Assembly: GCF_000512585.2 (NCBI RefSeq)
Contig: NC_089246.1
Coordinates: 1,364,001 to 1,428,000, forward strand
DNA from: Kwoniella bestiolae CBS 10118
Taxonomy: Eukaryota; Basidiomycota; Tremellomycetes; Tremellales; Cryptococcaceae
Reading direction: 5' to 3'
DNA length: 64,000 nt
The translations under genes were made by a program, and so were the position numbers. The notes beneath the pieces were generated by a model, which saw only the letters and a list, made by a program, of their open reading frames with translations, was not told the origin of the DNA and did no database searches. This document shows, piece after piece, positions 35,019-46,996 of the stretch (position 1 is the first letter of the stretch; each line of letters starts with the position of its first letter).

Positions 35019-35726
35019 GGTGGATGGATGGATGCCAAGACTTTGTGGTGTTAAATATAGGTGGTAGTGGTGGTGCGGATGACGATCAATCTGATATGTG
35101 CTCCGGAAGCTTTGAGTTGAACAGACACAGGTGAGATGAGTTTGAGGTCAATAGGAGTAGAGGTGTAATCGAGTGCGAGAGGAATGGGCCCGCCGAGATA
35201 GCAAAAGCGAATGGTATGGCCGATGGCAAATACCCCAATTGATTCCAGGTAACAAAGCTTGTTCTTCCGTCGTTCGACTTGTTTCTTTGGAAGATCGGTC
35301 AAGTGAGATACCCTTGCCTGAATGTCGAGAAGGAGCGGAATCTACTTAGCTGGTTGTAAAGACTATCGGATTATAAATGATTGACATGACAGTTCTGTGC
35401 AAATGACAAGCTGACGAACGTTTTCCTGCAAACTCAACCTGCGTCATCAGACTAGCAATGCAACATTCAATTGGGTAATAGGGGGGCCGAGTGTTTCCCT
35501 GTTACGTAATGAAGGCTATCTCTTTATGACCTTAATCCCCATTTTCCCCATTTATAGTTCATCATTCTGTCTCCTATTGTTTGCTTGAGTGATCCTTCCA
35601 ACACTGCATGTAAAAAAATTAATCTAGATATAATTTATACTCTCAACAAACAATGACGAACCCATCACCACCCCCTCCTTATCATCCTTTGGACCCTACA
35701 ACACCTCGCCCCTTCCCTGAACAAAC
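35019..35726. other. Promoter of the oxysterol-binding gene and 3' flank of Vip1
   Basis: 708 nt. It includes a TTACGTAA element at 35502-35509. A 35-codon Pro-rich frame on + (35654-35758) overlaps the Vip1 3' end and is not supported. Confidence 0.4.
35502..35509. promoter_or_regulatory. TTACGTAA element
   Basis: Third TTACGTAA in an intergenic region of this window, about 480 nt upstream of the oxysterol-binding gene start; followed by TGAAGGC, similar to the GAAGGC after the 17125 copy. Function inferred only. Confidence 0.3.
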
Positions 35727-38700
35727 CTACCATCCCCCATCCGAAGCGCCCGGATGACTCCTGTCGGAACTCGCACTACTAATCATCCTAGGTGTTTCCT
35801 CTCCTCTGGAATGTAATGACGATAACGGCAAGACGCTTTCGTCTTGTACAGCTTTTTTCAAGTACACTTCATCTCCCTGCATACCATACTCTGTCAGCTC
35901 AATCAGGGTGGAAAGGTGGAGTGAACTGACCTCTAATGGAGTAGTAGAGAATGATAATCCCTTATCGAAGTGTTTGGAGAAACATTGTCGGGCGAGGTCA
36001 TAGTCTATATGCGAGGATAGCTTTTTACGTGGTTGGACGGTTAGACTGTGTCTCTGCGGATGGACAGAAATATATTAGCTTGGTCCAAAGACGGGGAGAA
36101 ACGGGGAACATCCGTCGGAACACGAATCATGAATGGAAGGGGTACCAAAAGTACAATGATTTTGAGATGGGCGGAGGACAGAACAAAACACGATAGGAAT
36201 AATCCGATGGGTACAGAGGGTGTGATCCTAGGAATATGAGGATATGAAGATGTGAAGCGAAAAGAAAGACAATAACTCACCGCATCGACATTACTATCCA
36301 GCACCGCAGGCGAATGAGCCCCCTCACTTATACTCAATCTAATCGAGAAATCCTTCTGACCCCTTGTCGATGCATTTCCAGAGCTCTTCTCCCATAGTTC
36401 GATAGTACAGTGTGAGCAGTAGTCTAGCTCGGGGATACGAACGTTTGTGAATGGTAGACCGGAAGCTAGGAGGAGGTGAACGAAGGTGGTGATGTGGGAT
36501 TCTTTGCTATAGGACATGCAAGGTATCAGAATAGACCTCATCTGGTTAAGGTCTTTCGGTCATTGCGTAAGCCAAGGTAAGAGAACTCACGTGAAGTAGA
36601 AACAAGCCAAACTCTTCCCAGTAGTCTTCGCTTCATCCAGATCTTCCCAGACCTTCCTCAAGAGTGGTAAACTAGTCAGAACTCCAATTTCCTCCTTCGC
36701 TTCGGCGTCAAATCCGTATTCCTGAGGAGCGACCAGGTCGAAAAGAGCTTTGGCTCGGCCATATAGATCGTGCAGCCCTATGACAAGTCCGATTATCAGC
36801 TACGGCATGTGCCGTAACGCGTAAGAGTTAGCTGAAGTGTAACAAACTCACGTCGATCTTGGTTCTCCACTCCTGATTTGAACACGTGCCCTTTACCCTC
36901 CGGATCGAACACTGCGAAGAGGAAGGTTCGGTTGTGCAGACTGTCGTATTTGATCTACGTAAATTGTGGTAGAAGGGATAAGCTTAGACTCTGAGTGTAA
37001 AAATCAGAAGGAAGCTTACACTGTCATACAGTTCCGATACCTACGCGGCAATACGTGAGCTGGCTGATCACGAATGTGCAATATCTAGCTCACCCTTGAA
37101 GGGTCAAACTTCTCCTGCTTCACTCCAACCCAATCTTCAAATATCTTTTCCCACCTTTCCCTAAACAGCCAAGGTGAATCGCCTGAACACCATCTCTGTT
37201 GGGGGATCTTCTCGACATTGCCATTCTCGTAGTTCCGTCTCATGATTGAGCGAAGTTCGGTGAGTTGTTCAATCACATCCTGTACCATGGAGTAGACTAT
37301 CAGCCCTAGCCTCAATGCCATAAGGTGTATGCGCATACCTTCACAACCTCAACCGGTTCTTTCTTGAATGACTTAGGCCAAGCTAGATCAGGTCGTTTTT
37401 CAGTTTCACCGGTTCGCAAGAGGATCTACATCGTGATACTACCATCAGCTCAAATTCCTTTCAGTAAAACAACCAACCCACCTTGAGCTTCTTCTTCGCC
37501 TCTGTCATCTTCTCCTTGCCCGCATTATTATCATCCAGCAAATCTCTTCGTTGAATCAAATGGCTGATCTGAGGACATGGTTCCGGTGGGTTCCTGCCTC
37601 CTGCGATGGTTGATGAGTGGGAAGATGAGCCACCTTCGAGGCCGAGTAGCGCATTGGCGAAGATTTGAGCGGTGTTCTAGTTGGATTCATCGAATCAGCA
37701 AGACATGTACTCACATAAAGAGGGAAGAAACTCACAATGACTCGTCTTTCAGAAGAGGTATAGACCTTGACGTTGTTCAGTACGTCCTTGTCTGCTTAGA
37801 GTCAGCTTGATACACGTGACAGATATGAAAGTGGACATACTCATAATCATGATATCCTATATTATACGTCAGCTTATCTTCTTATCCGCGCTCGGCAACT
37901 TCCAGCTCACCTTCTTGAAAGCATCACCCAGATCTCTCGACTGATATCTACTAGAATGTGTGCTCTCGCCACCCCACTTGATAACAAGCTGCATCTTCTC
38001 AAGTCCCTCGGGTATCTCATCATCTCCGAGGGGTTGCCCATTCAGCTCGGGAGTCTGAGGTGGTTGTTGACAGTCCGCTCCTCCGTTGATCGTCGTATCT
38101 GTACTTTCAGTGATAGTCGACAGACTCTCATTTTCAGTATCTTTGATATTCGCATTCGGATTCTCGTGTGGTCCAGATGAGCTTCCCCTCCTCAACCAAT
38201 CATGTACCTTCTTCTTTCCCTCTGTCTCTGTCAGCTCATCTTCCTCATCCGACCCCTTCTTCTCCTTTTTCTCCTTCTTCTCTTTGTCCTTGTCACCCTT
38301 CTTCTTGGCGAAACTGGGTTTAAGTTGAGCCTTCGTACCAGGCAATGACATTTTCTTACCCAGCGCTTCTTGGATCTGGCTCAATTTAGTCAACACCTCC
38401 GAAGTGACACCGGGAGTCTGAGCCGATTCTTCAGCAGCAGCTAAGATGTATTGGAGCTGACGAGTATCTCTTAGGATGATCTCTTCGCGATGGCCTCGGA
38501 GGAGACGTAAGAACGGTTTGGACCATTGCTCGTGTGCGGGGAAGGAAAACTGTTTGTGAAGTCAGTGAATATGACTTCGTGAGAGAGTAGAATGTACCCA
38601 CCTTGAGCTTCATCTTGGGTGTTCTATCGGCGTGACGGAATATGGTGACTGTCGCCCGCAGAGTCGAAGTGGTGGATCCGCTACCCGCTTCAGCATCGGC

Positions 38701-40318
38701 TATGACGGGCGGTAGACCAGATTGGACCTTTCGTTCTCTCGCGAGTTGACATACTCCGGAGAGGATCTCGGCGGCTTTGTCTACCAGCCTCTTGGGATCA
38801 GTACTACATGACTTAACGGTTTGTACTTGGACTTTGAATCTCACCATAGTATGCCTACATGACACAGAACATTAGCTCATACTGTATTGTGATAGATGAG
38901 CTCACCCACCTGATTTCCTTTGACAAAACTCCACCCATTCACATCAATCACCATACTCCTCGAACCACCCTCACACCTGAGCAAGTCAAATCCGCAGACT
39001 CTCTGACCGAAAGCCTCGACGACGTCCTTGGCATATAGACCTTCGTCCTCGGACAACGGAGTGATGAATCTGGTTTCTTTACCATCTGCATTTCGTCGAA
39101 CCAAACCATCTACGACGGGTGATTTACGGGTCTCGGCGTGGTAGAATTTGGAGCCTACCGTGTAGACTTTGATATCTTCGGCTACAGCGGTGTCATCATA
39201 CTCAGCATGAAGATTACTTGTTTATGTAGTGAAGTAGAGTGAAATTCGACACGTGACATTTGAGAAGGAGATAGAGAGTCCACTCACCATTATCCACATT
39301 GATGAACTCTTCGTAGATGTACGATCCGATAGTTCTGGGATGATACAAATTGGGATCGTATTCACTGGATTTGTTGCCGACCTATAGAACAGATCACATC
39401 AACAACTTCATCTACAGCTTTGAGAAGGATCACTCACCTTCCTGAACAATCTCCGCCCTCCACCACCCCTGTGGTAGATATAGACATTATGGTTTTCCCC
39501 ATCCACCGGCTTCTCCACAAACGGCTTCTCAATAACCTTCCCATCGATGATAATAGCATCACCGTCTTCTCTCAGTATGACCTCCCGCCCCCGAGGTACC
39601 TGCTCCTTCTTAGCTTTATTCTTCCATCTATCAGGGACGACCACTTCTCCCCATTCGTCCTCGTCCTTCGCTTTGGGACCGGGCAAGACCAATCCCAGGT
39701 CTCTTCTCACTTTCCTACGGAGTACCCTGGGTATTCTGGGCCCACCATCTCTTGAAACTTCCGCTCGGGAGGGGGTGGGCACACCAATATGATCTAGGAT
39801 CGCCAGGACTAGTCGTCTATCCCATAAGAGCGATTGCATCGAGAGTGAGTTGATGGAGATGGGCGGTGTTCGGTTCGGGAGTTGGGTGTAGGAGATGGCT
39901 TTGGGTAAGGGGAAGTCGGTGGAGAAGAATGAGATGAGGACGTCGACAGGGGGCCAGTGTGATATGTCTACGAGATGCGTAAGGGATCAGCTGTATACTA
40001 CGGAGGTCCGATTGATCCAGCTGAGGTCTACTCACCCTCCTCGAGAATAACCACATCCCCAAATATCTTGACGTCCACTCCACCTCGTTCAATATCCACC
40101 AACCTAGTCAAGATCTCCCTCATGGCTTTGCTTCGCGCTTTCACATCCATCGCACATACTCCGAGCGTCACCACGGGTCTCTTGGGGGGTACGAGCGAAG
40201 TACCAGAGTTGGTATTGCTCATGGGTGAAGGTGAGGGAGCGCGATTGTCAACTGAAGAGGGCTTGTAGGCGTACCGATTGGCTGTGGGCGAAGGGGGTGG
40301 GGGTGGACCCATCGACAT
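35727..40318 (-). CDS. Diphosphoinositol pentakisphosphate kinase Vip1/Asp1 (PPIP5K)
   Basis: From ATG 40318 (MSMGPPPPPSP) a disordered N-terminus leads into VVTLGVCAMDVKARSKAMRE, the start of the Vip1 kinase. The ATP-grasp part follows: LWDRRLVLAILDHIGVPTPS, GDAIIIDGKVIEKPFVEKP, VDGENHNVYIYH, GSYIYEEFI, GLVRRNADGKETRFITPLS, and VCGFDLLRCE with VIDVNGWSFVKGN. The histidine-acid-phosphatase-like half opens with TVTIFRHADRTPKMKLK, the usual PPIP5K variant of RHGxRxP. About fifteen introns; the stop at 35727-35729 follows a short Ser-rich tail. The enzyme makes and removes the 1-diphosphate of inositol pyrophosphates, affecting polarity and phosphate signalling. Both catalytic halves look intact. 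An extension beyond 40318 would need a GTG start. Confidence 0.95.
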
Positions 40319-40587
40319 GTTGGCGATGGTTGGGCGAGTATACACAGGTGACTTTGTGATGGGACTGATACGTCCTGGTATGATAAGAGAGAGTAAGATA
40401 AGGAAGAGAAGTGAAGATTGGATGGGCTTTATCTAACTGCAGTTATGCACCACACACCGTACGCTGGCTGTTATTTGGTTATTTTTCCGAATGATCGAAG
40501 TGGGAGCCCCACCATACTCACAAACGTTTATAAGCACTAAAGATTTGTTTGTTTCTGGTTCCTCTTCTATGCATACATCATATCATC
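40319..40587. promoter_or_regulatory. Divergent promoter region Vip1 / ataxin-10
   Basis: 269 nt between divergent ATGs. AT-rich with no identifiable single element. Confidence 0.35.
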
Positions 40588-42725
40588 ATGAAAAATCTAG
40601 CATCAGCACTATCACAAGGAGCACAAGTCATCTTACAGTCTGATGAAGCTTGCCTGGATATAGCGAAAGAAGCAGAAGAAGTAGCGAGGTATATCGCACA
40701 TAATCTAGATGAGAGGTAGGTCTGTCTCTCGCATGGGTCTAAGCCATATTGACTAACTCTACAAGGTGCAGAGAAGAGCTGGTGGATATAGACGACGACG
40801 AGACGATATTCGAAGCTTTTTCGACACTGTGGGAGGGATTAGCAGAGTCTTTCGACCCCTCTCAAGCTGCGGATAACGAGAAGAAAGGATGGGCATCGGA
40901 AGATTCACGGATCCAGCTTGGACTTGCATTGGGTAAATTGGAGAGGAATTTGGTAGCTGGATTACAGCCATTTCAGGACAGAGCGGAGTGAGTGGGAGAT
41001 ATCAACCGGATTGTGTCTGCGTGGATGATATGAGCTGATGATGCGTTTAGACAACATGAGGGAGCGATACGAAAGTTGATATTTCACATTACTACCTTTG
41101 TGAGGATAGAAAATGAACAATGTGAGTACCACCTATTTCATGTTTCGATCATTTCAGCTGTATACTGACCCGTCTTATCAGTCTTTACCCTCCAATCGGT
41201 GCTCACTCAACTACTATGCAATCTCGTCTCTCCATCTTCGGCTGAAACAGGTGCAGACCGCCTGGCGGAGAGATACCTTAGGGTGTATCTATCAGGAGAG
41301 AGGGAGCACGATGTGATAATGTAGGTGTAATCTTGATTGACCTCATCGTTCAGATATGCTAAGACTTTCTGCCGTCACAGACGTCTACTCGATTCACGAG
41401 ATACGAAAACGATTCACGCGACACTACATCTGCTGAACAATACAGTGAATGGTAGCGAAGCTAGATTGTGAGTGGTCCCTTCGACCTATCATGTCACAAG
41501 GAATGTTACTGACGTATCTTTCCTCTACTACAGACAATCGTTATTGTCTGAACCTGGTATAAGGTGGTTATCAAAGATTCTCAACCGGATGGACGAGTGG
41601 GTAGAAGTGCATGACGGTCTTTTTGAGCTAGGGTGAGTAACCCATTGATTTCAGTTGTCTCTTGAAAACATCTCAGTCATAACTCGTCGTGCGGTAGAGA
41701 TATCGCAACGACAAGAAGCAGCGACAGAACGCAATCATCAGGTATGACTCGAAGGAGGGAAGTGCTAATCCCTCCTCTGTCAGCGCATCAATATTCAACT
41801 CCCTCATCGACCTCTCCCTCCATCCCCAGCTATTCAACCTCCTAGGAACATCATCAGAAATTATAACACCCTCTCAGACTATCCTCCTCAAAATCCTTGA
41901 TTCGCACTTATCTTCATCCCCCTCTTCCCCTCCATCGCCAAGCCCGCATCTATTCCTCATCCCTCTGTTCCATAATCTGGCGAGATATACCACGATCGGC
42001 ATAAATTCGGGACAGGACGATCCGCGTTTGCCCAAAGTGTTTGAGGGATTGATACTGGTCTGTGAGGGATTGAGTGCGATCGGGTTGTCCGTGCAGGCTC
42101 GAAAGGATTCTCAGACGTTTGCACAAGAGGGATCGAGGGGAGACGAAGATATGATTGGGGTCATGAAGAGTAGTGAAGAGGGCGAGGGGGTGGTCAAACC
42201 TTCTATCGGTATGTTACGCACCTCTTTCGTATACAAGCTTCAGATCTGATATGATGTCCGGGTAGATCTACTACGCTCCCTGGATACGTTCTTCCCTCGA
42301 ATCAATCCTCGTATACAATCTACTAATGCGAGTATAACGCCAATACCGGAAGAGCTCAAACCATTCTCAAATCTCAAGAGGAACATCGTACAGTTACTTG
42401 GCGTCCTCACGTTCGAAGATACTTCAGTAGGAGACCAAGTGAGAGAATGTGAGGGAATACAGTTGATATTGGGCATGACGGAGATCGATGAGAATAATCC
42501 TTGTAAGTCGTCCCCCCTCATTTGCCAAGAATGTCAATCTTCAGACGAATGCTGATCAGTTCCCAACTAGACCTCCGAGAACACGCTTTGCTATGCATAC
42601 GAAACCTCATGCTCAACAACCCCGCCAATCAAGCCATCATCACTCAGATGAACCCTGTCGGAGTACTTTCCCCGGAGAACGGCGAGCTGCTACCTGTACC
42701 AGAGAAGATGAAGAAGAAGTCATGA
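40588..42725 (+). CDS. Ataxin-10 domain protein (CTR86-like)
   Basis: Starts MKNLASALSQGAQVIL and continues as helical armadillo-like repeats over about ten exons. The C-terminal ataxin-10 domain is clear: NLKRNIVQLLGVLTFEDTSV, then LILGMTEIDENNP and LREHALLCIRNLMLNN with a following NQAII. The fungal relative is yeast Ctr86. In animals ataxin-10 is tied to cytokinesis and neuronal survival; the molecular role in fungi is unclear. Its stop is only 23 nt from the stop of the convergent gene at 42749, so the 3' UTRs must overlap. Confidence 0.85.
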
Positions 42726-42748
42726 TACATGCATACTACTATGATCAC

Positions 42749-43816
42749 CTATGGTGCTCCCACATCTCTGAATGACGGGAAGTCAATCCAATACGCTACA
42801 TAATAGGTATCACGGTACAGATCTTTCAAAGAGATGGTGGATCTTTCGTTGTATGTATTGACCATGTGAACGCTGGATTTGACGTCAGTATGCCTGATCG
42901 TGATGTATTGCAAAATGAAATTACAACTCACATTCGATCATCTCCGTTTGACGTCAAAGCGCCTTCAGCCTTTAAAATAGCATACCAAATATTAGCAGTC
43001 AATATGGCGCAGTCTTCAGGCTTGGAGATCAATACCATCGGACTATCATTGACATGATGGACTGTCTCCCACAACTCGTCGATATTCTTGAATTCTTTCA
43101 TTTCACCTTTCTTCCCTGTAAGAAGTTTCATAGCATCCATAGGAAACATGTTGGGCATACCCCCCTGACCTTCCGGATCATGCACTATCCCAGTGATGAT
43201 CGGCGCCTGGTACAATGCTCCTGGCCACCTACAGACCTGTCAGATCGATCCAGCAACGTAGCGGTACATAACAAATATAACCCTTTGAGTTATTCCGAGT
43301 ACTCTGATCCCAACGGTAGATATTTATTTTCGAAGGGACAGGTGGGTCATCCAATGTCCAGTACGTCACATACACCTCGTCGTCGGAGATGGGATCGAAT
43401 AGGGATTTAACATATTCAGGTGAATGGGCCGTCAACGCCATGACGGTAGAGACGTACGCGGAATCACGATGGTCTACAGATACAGATATTAGCTTTGTAG
43501 GTCACATGTACAGTACAGTGTATTGTTTATGGTGTACTGTAGAGTGTAAGTAAGACTGATGCTGATACTTGCGCTGCTGGATATCATCTACCTGGGGTAA
43601 TCTGGAGGAACCGAACAATGGAGGTGGGGCTGAGAAGTCCCGTTCCACCTTGGGTTGAATGAGGGGCGAGGCGTTGATGGCTGATTGATCGGTCTCTCGT
43701 CAGCTCAGTCAACAGAAGTAATCTAGCACTTGAGTGTGATTGCTGTACTTTCTGAAATGCTCACCTACGGTCATACACAGTACGACTAGGCCAGCGAGTA
43801 GATGGTTCACAAACAT
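42749..43816 (-). CDS. Small secreted calpain-like pseudoenzyme, copy 3 (splice-damaged)
   Basis: Signal peptide MFVNHLLAGLVVLCMTV, then PLFGSSRLPQVDDIQ, HHRDSAYVSTVMALTAHSPE, ALYQAPIITG, LLTGKKGEM, ANIWYAILKAEGA, HMVNTYNERS and an end block PSFRDVGAP. Intron positions and phases 1, 1 and 2 match the other copies. Catalytic Cys is Ser and His is Ile; Asn appears kept. Two splice oddities: intron 2 uses a GC donor (43571-43572), and the intron 3 donor, GT in copies 4 and 5, is TT here (43270-43271). The only rescue I find is a donor after 43282 with an acceptor before 43220, which keeps frame but deletes six conserved residues including WWP. It may be a pseudogene or may produce a shortened protein. 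Confidence 0.55.
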
Positions 43817-44386
43817 GACAAGATGTTTGTGAGACGGTTGATATCATGAACAATGTTGAACGGTACTTTGGGTTTCAACTCATCTTGGATGTATTAATAC
43901 TGTACTCTACTGTACATTTTGTAATAACATGACCCATCTCTTTCCGATATTTAAGCAACTTATAGCTTATTCCCTTGATGTCCTCCATTGATGGTCGAGG
44001 GATGACTGCATAATGCGTCAATCAATCAAGTTGGATATCTATCAGGAGGCAAATGATAAAGGATCTACTGCAGGCGTGTTTGATCTATCTTCTTGTGACA
44101 TCGTGCAAGTTAGACTTGAGAAAAGAACAGCCCAACAGCATCAATCGAGAGGAATGCAAGGGTACACGTAATTTATTTACTCTCATGTTTACAGTTATCA
44201 TGAATCGATCATTCATTTAATCGCGCCAGATTTTTCTTGCAAGTCACCCGTGGAAGCTACACCCCGACACGCTACATGACACAATTCCCAACTCGGCTTA
44301 CATATATAATGCATATCAATCGACAGACCAAAGCTATGTGGAGTAGATCTCACTCCATGCAGGATCGATACATCTTTCCATCTAAT
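43817..44386. other. Intergenic between copies 3 and 4
   Basis: 570 nt. Promoter of copy 3, with a TATTTAAG near 43950, and the 3' flank of copy 4. No gene. Confidence 0.4.
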
Positions 44387-45491
44387 CTATGGTGCTCTCA
44401 CATCCTTGAATGACGGTTTGTCAGGCCAGTATGCTATATGATCATACTCCAACACCGCTTGCTCAGATGAGATCCGTAGCTCCTTGCCAAACAAATCCAG
44501 CAACGTGAGGCTGACCAATCCCAAGTAACCATTATAATCTCGCATTAGCACTCAGTGCTTCTCAATTGTCTGATCTGAAATAAAGTGAAGAAGAACTCAC
44601 ACAGTACCATTACCGAACGGAGAAAGTGCCTCGGAGATGTCGATGATACCGAACATGGAATCATTTGATAAGATGTTGCACCCCTCTTTCTTGGTAGCTA
44701 ACATCACGGGACTCTCCTTGGGGTTTTGGTCCGACACCCTCGCCCAGAATGTATGGAGAGCCGTGGGTTGGTCCATCTCGGCTTTCTTACCTGTCAGGAT
44801 GGTCATTGCCTCCGTCGGGTAGAGGGAGGGCATACCTCCCTGCCCCTCCGGATCAACCACCGTACCCTCCTTGATGGGCGCTTGATACAACGCTCCTCCC
44901 CACCTACGATAATAACTCCATGATCTCTCCCATACCTCTTTCAGGGTTTAGAGTCTGAACTCACCAAATATCACTTTTGGTATCATTCCTAAGGCTCACA
45001 TCTTCTCTTCGAATCTTGGTCTTCCTCATTTCGGGTCCGGTGCCAGTACCGTTGCCAGGGAGGGTCCAGCTCGTCGCTGTGACTTCTTCGATAGAGCTGT
45101 AGTCCCCATCACCTTCAAAGGAGATCAATGACTCGACGTACTCTGGCGCAATGTACGTCAAGGTCATGACCGTCACGACGTATGCGGAATCTCGATGATC
45201 TGATTACAGTACAGTACATCGGATCAGCTCATTCATCGCATTCATACATTCATACGCTTGTCAGGTTGTATCCAACCCACGAGGCACTATATCCTGGTAG
45301 GAAGGTAATCCCGAAGAACCAAATAATGGACCTGCATCTCTCTTGGCAAGGGGAGAGGCGTTGATAACTGATGGGGAATGGAAGGGAGGAATCACGTCAG
45401 CTCGGGATTCAGATACTCATACTTTAAGTCAAGAACACTCACCTGCACCCACACACAGTACAAGGGCAGTAAGCAGATTTGCTGTAAACAT
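44387..45491 (-). CDS. Small secreted calpain-like pseudoenzyme, copy 4
   Basis: This is the cleanest member of the distal cluster. Signal peptide MFTANLLTALVLCVGA, then PLFGSSGLPSYQDI, HHRDSAYVVTVMTLTYIAPE, EEVTATSWTLPG, SDIWWGGALYQAPIKEG, DPEGQGGMPSLYPTEAMTIL, TGKKAE and an end block PSFKDVRAP. Five exons in phases 1, 1, 2 and 2, all with canonical borders. About 275 residues, predicted secreted. In ungapped alignment to calpain DCWFLAALAAL the Cys is Ser; the His position is Ser and the Asn position is Asp, so all three catalytic residues are gone while the fold-defining LTG and W motifs remain. Function unknown; a binding or inhibitory role is only a guess. Confidence 0.75.
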
Positions 45492-46015
45492 GATCAATGT
45501 GTTCAAAGACAAGGTGATACTAATATAACAATCTGTGAGTTTAGTTTGGTGATTACTCTTGATATCAGTAGGTATATATCCTATGTCTACTCGTTGGAAT
45601 GACAGGTTACCGATATTCATCCACCTGGCGCATCCCATTGATTGGCTTTGTCCTCTTTTGATACTGCAAGGGCCGAGTGATTGGGATGATCCATCCTTAT
45701 CAGGAGGGTTGAGACAAAGGGATGTACTGTGTTGATATCGATGAGATCATGTGTTGATCATCCCTTCAAACGATTAGTCAAATCATATCAGTAATCAAGC
45801 AACGAAAAAGGTCAACATGAAAGGAAGTGATCCGCAGGGGAGATAGACTGGACAATATTTAATATACAGGATACAGTATGCCAACGCACAGACCACACCA
45901 TGAGATATGCATGACATGTACTAAACTTCAACTGTCAGATATTCAATGTACTGCATGTCGGTCATCCTTGACGATAAAGTTCCAAAAACGAACCCATGCA
46001 TAACATACAATCCAT
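45492..46015. other. Intergenic between copies 4 and 5
   Basis: 524 nt, with a GTATATATCC near 45568. No gene supported. Confidence 0.4.
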
Positions 46016-46996
46016 CTACGGTGCTCTCTCATTTACGAACGAAGGATACCCCACCCAATTTACCAACGCCAGCGTATCAGGGAATACCACCTCCGCCATC
46101 AAATGTTCCCTCTTCCCATCCGTATTAATCAGATTGACCATTCTGTTCCCTGGAGATTCCTCCACAGCCTTCGTAATTGCGTAAGCATGTTTACCCCACA
46201 GGGTCGCAGTCCCTTCAGACTTGGTATGGAGGATCATAGGACTATCATCAACTTTTAGGACCATGCGGCAGAAATCTTCCAAATCCTTCGGGTCCCTCCC
46301 CTCGGCTCGTTTGCCTGTCACCATTGTCATGGCTTCTCCTGGTCCGAGGGAGGGCATACCACCCTGACCCTCCGGATCGACCGCGATGCCTTCGTGGATT
46401 GGTGCTTGGTATAGTGCTCCTGGCCACCTGCATGGATCGACAATTAGGGGAAATCATTGACTGATAAAGGAGGATGATCATGAAGGAGAATGATGGACAT
46501 ACCAAATATCAGTCTTCGAATCATTCCTATGTTTGACGTCCTCAACTCTTATCCTCGGCTTCCTCACCTCCGGCACCTTCCCTTCCTTGTCAACGGGCAA
46601 TGTCCAGCATGTCGCCGTCACTTCTTGGACAGAGTTGTAGTCCCCCTCGAAGGTGAGCAAGGACTTGACTTATTCTGGCGCTCTGTCTGTGAGGGTCATC
46701 ACTGTTGCTACGTGTGCGCAGTCTCGATGATCTAGGATAGGAAAGGTATGAGTGATTATCTTTCACAGCTAGAGGAGAGCAGAGGCGTACTCACGCTGTT
46801 GCAAGTCATCTGGTGAGGGCAGACCTGATGGACCAAAGAGCGGACCAGCGTCTCTTTTGTACAATGGTGTCGCTTTGACAGCTAAGAACCATCAAAGAAT
46901 CACGTCAGCTCGGATGTATATGCAGGCCAAGCTGGTGGATCCGTACTCACCTAGAGATGCAGAGAGTATAAGGGAGAATAGTAAATTATTCAACAT
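46016..46996 (-). pseudogene. Secreted calpain-like gene, copy 5: catalytic triad kept but nonsense codon
   Basis: Signal peptide MLNNLLFSLILSASLA, then PLFGPSGLPSPDDLQQ and HHRDCAHVATVMTLTDRAPE followed directly by TAA (complement of 46670-46672). The same frame continues with VKSLLTFEGDYNSVQEV, ATCWTLP, KTDIW then WPGALYQAPIHEG, TGKRAE, GKHAYAITKAVEE, MVNLINTDGK and PSFVNERAP. At this codon copies 3 and 4 have Tyr (PEYV). This is the only copy in which the calpain Cys (DC), His (HAY) and Asn (LIN) positions are all filled as in active enzymes. It also lacks intron 4. No intron in the paralogues could remove the stop. Read as a recent pseudogene, or an assembly or sequencing error. Confidence 0.7.

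Noticed and set aside
35654..35758. Pro-rich 35-codon frame on +
   Set aside because: It overlaps the Vip1 3' end, is shorter than 40 codons and has no recognisable motif.
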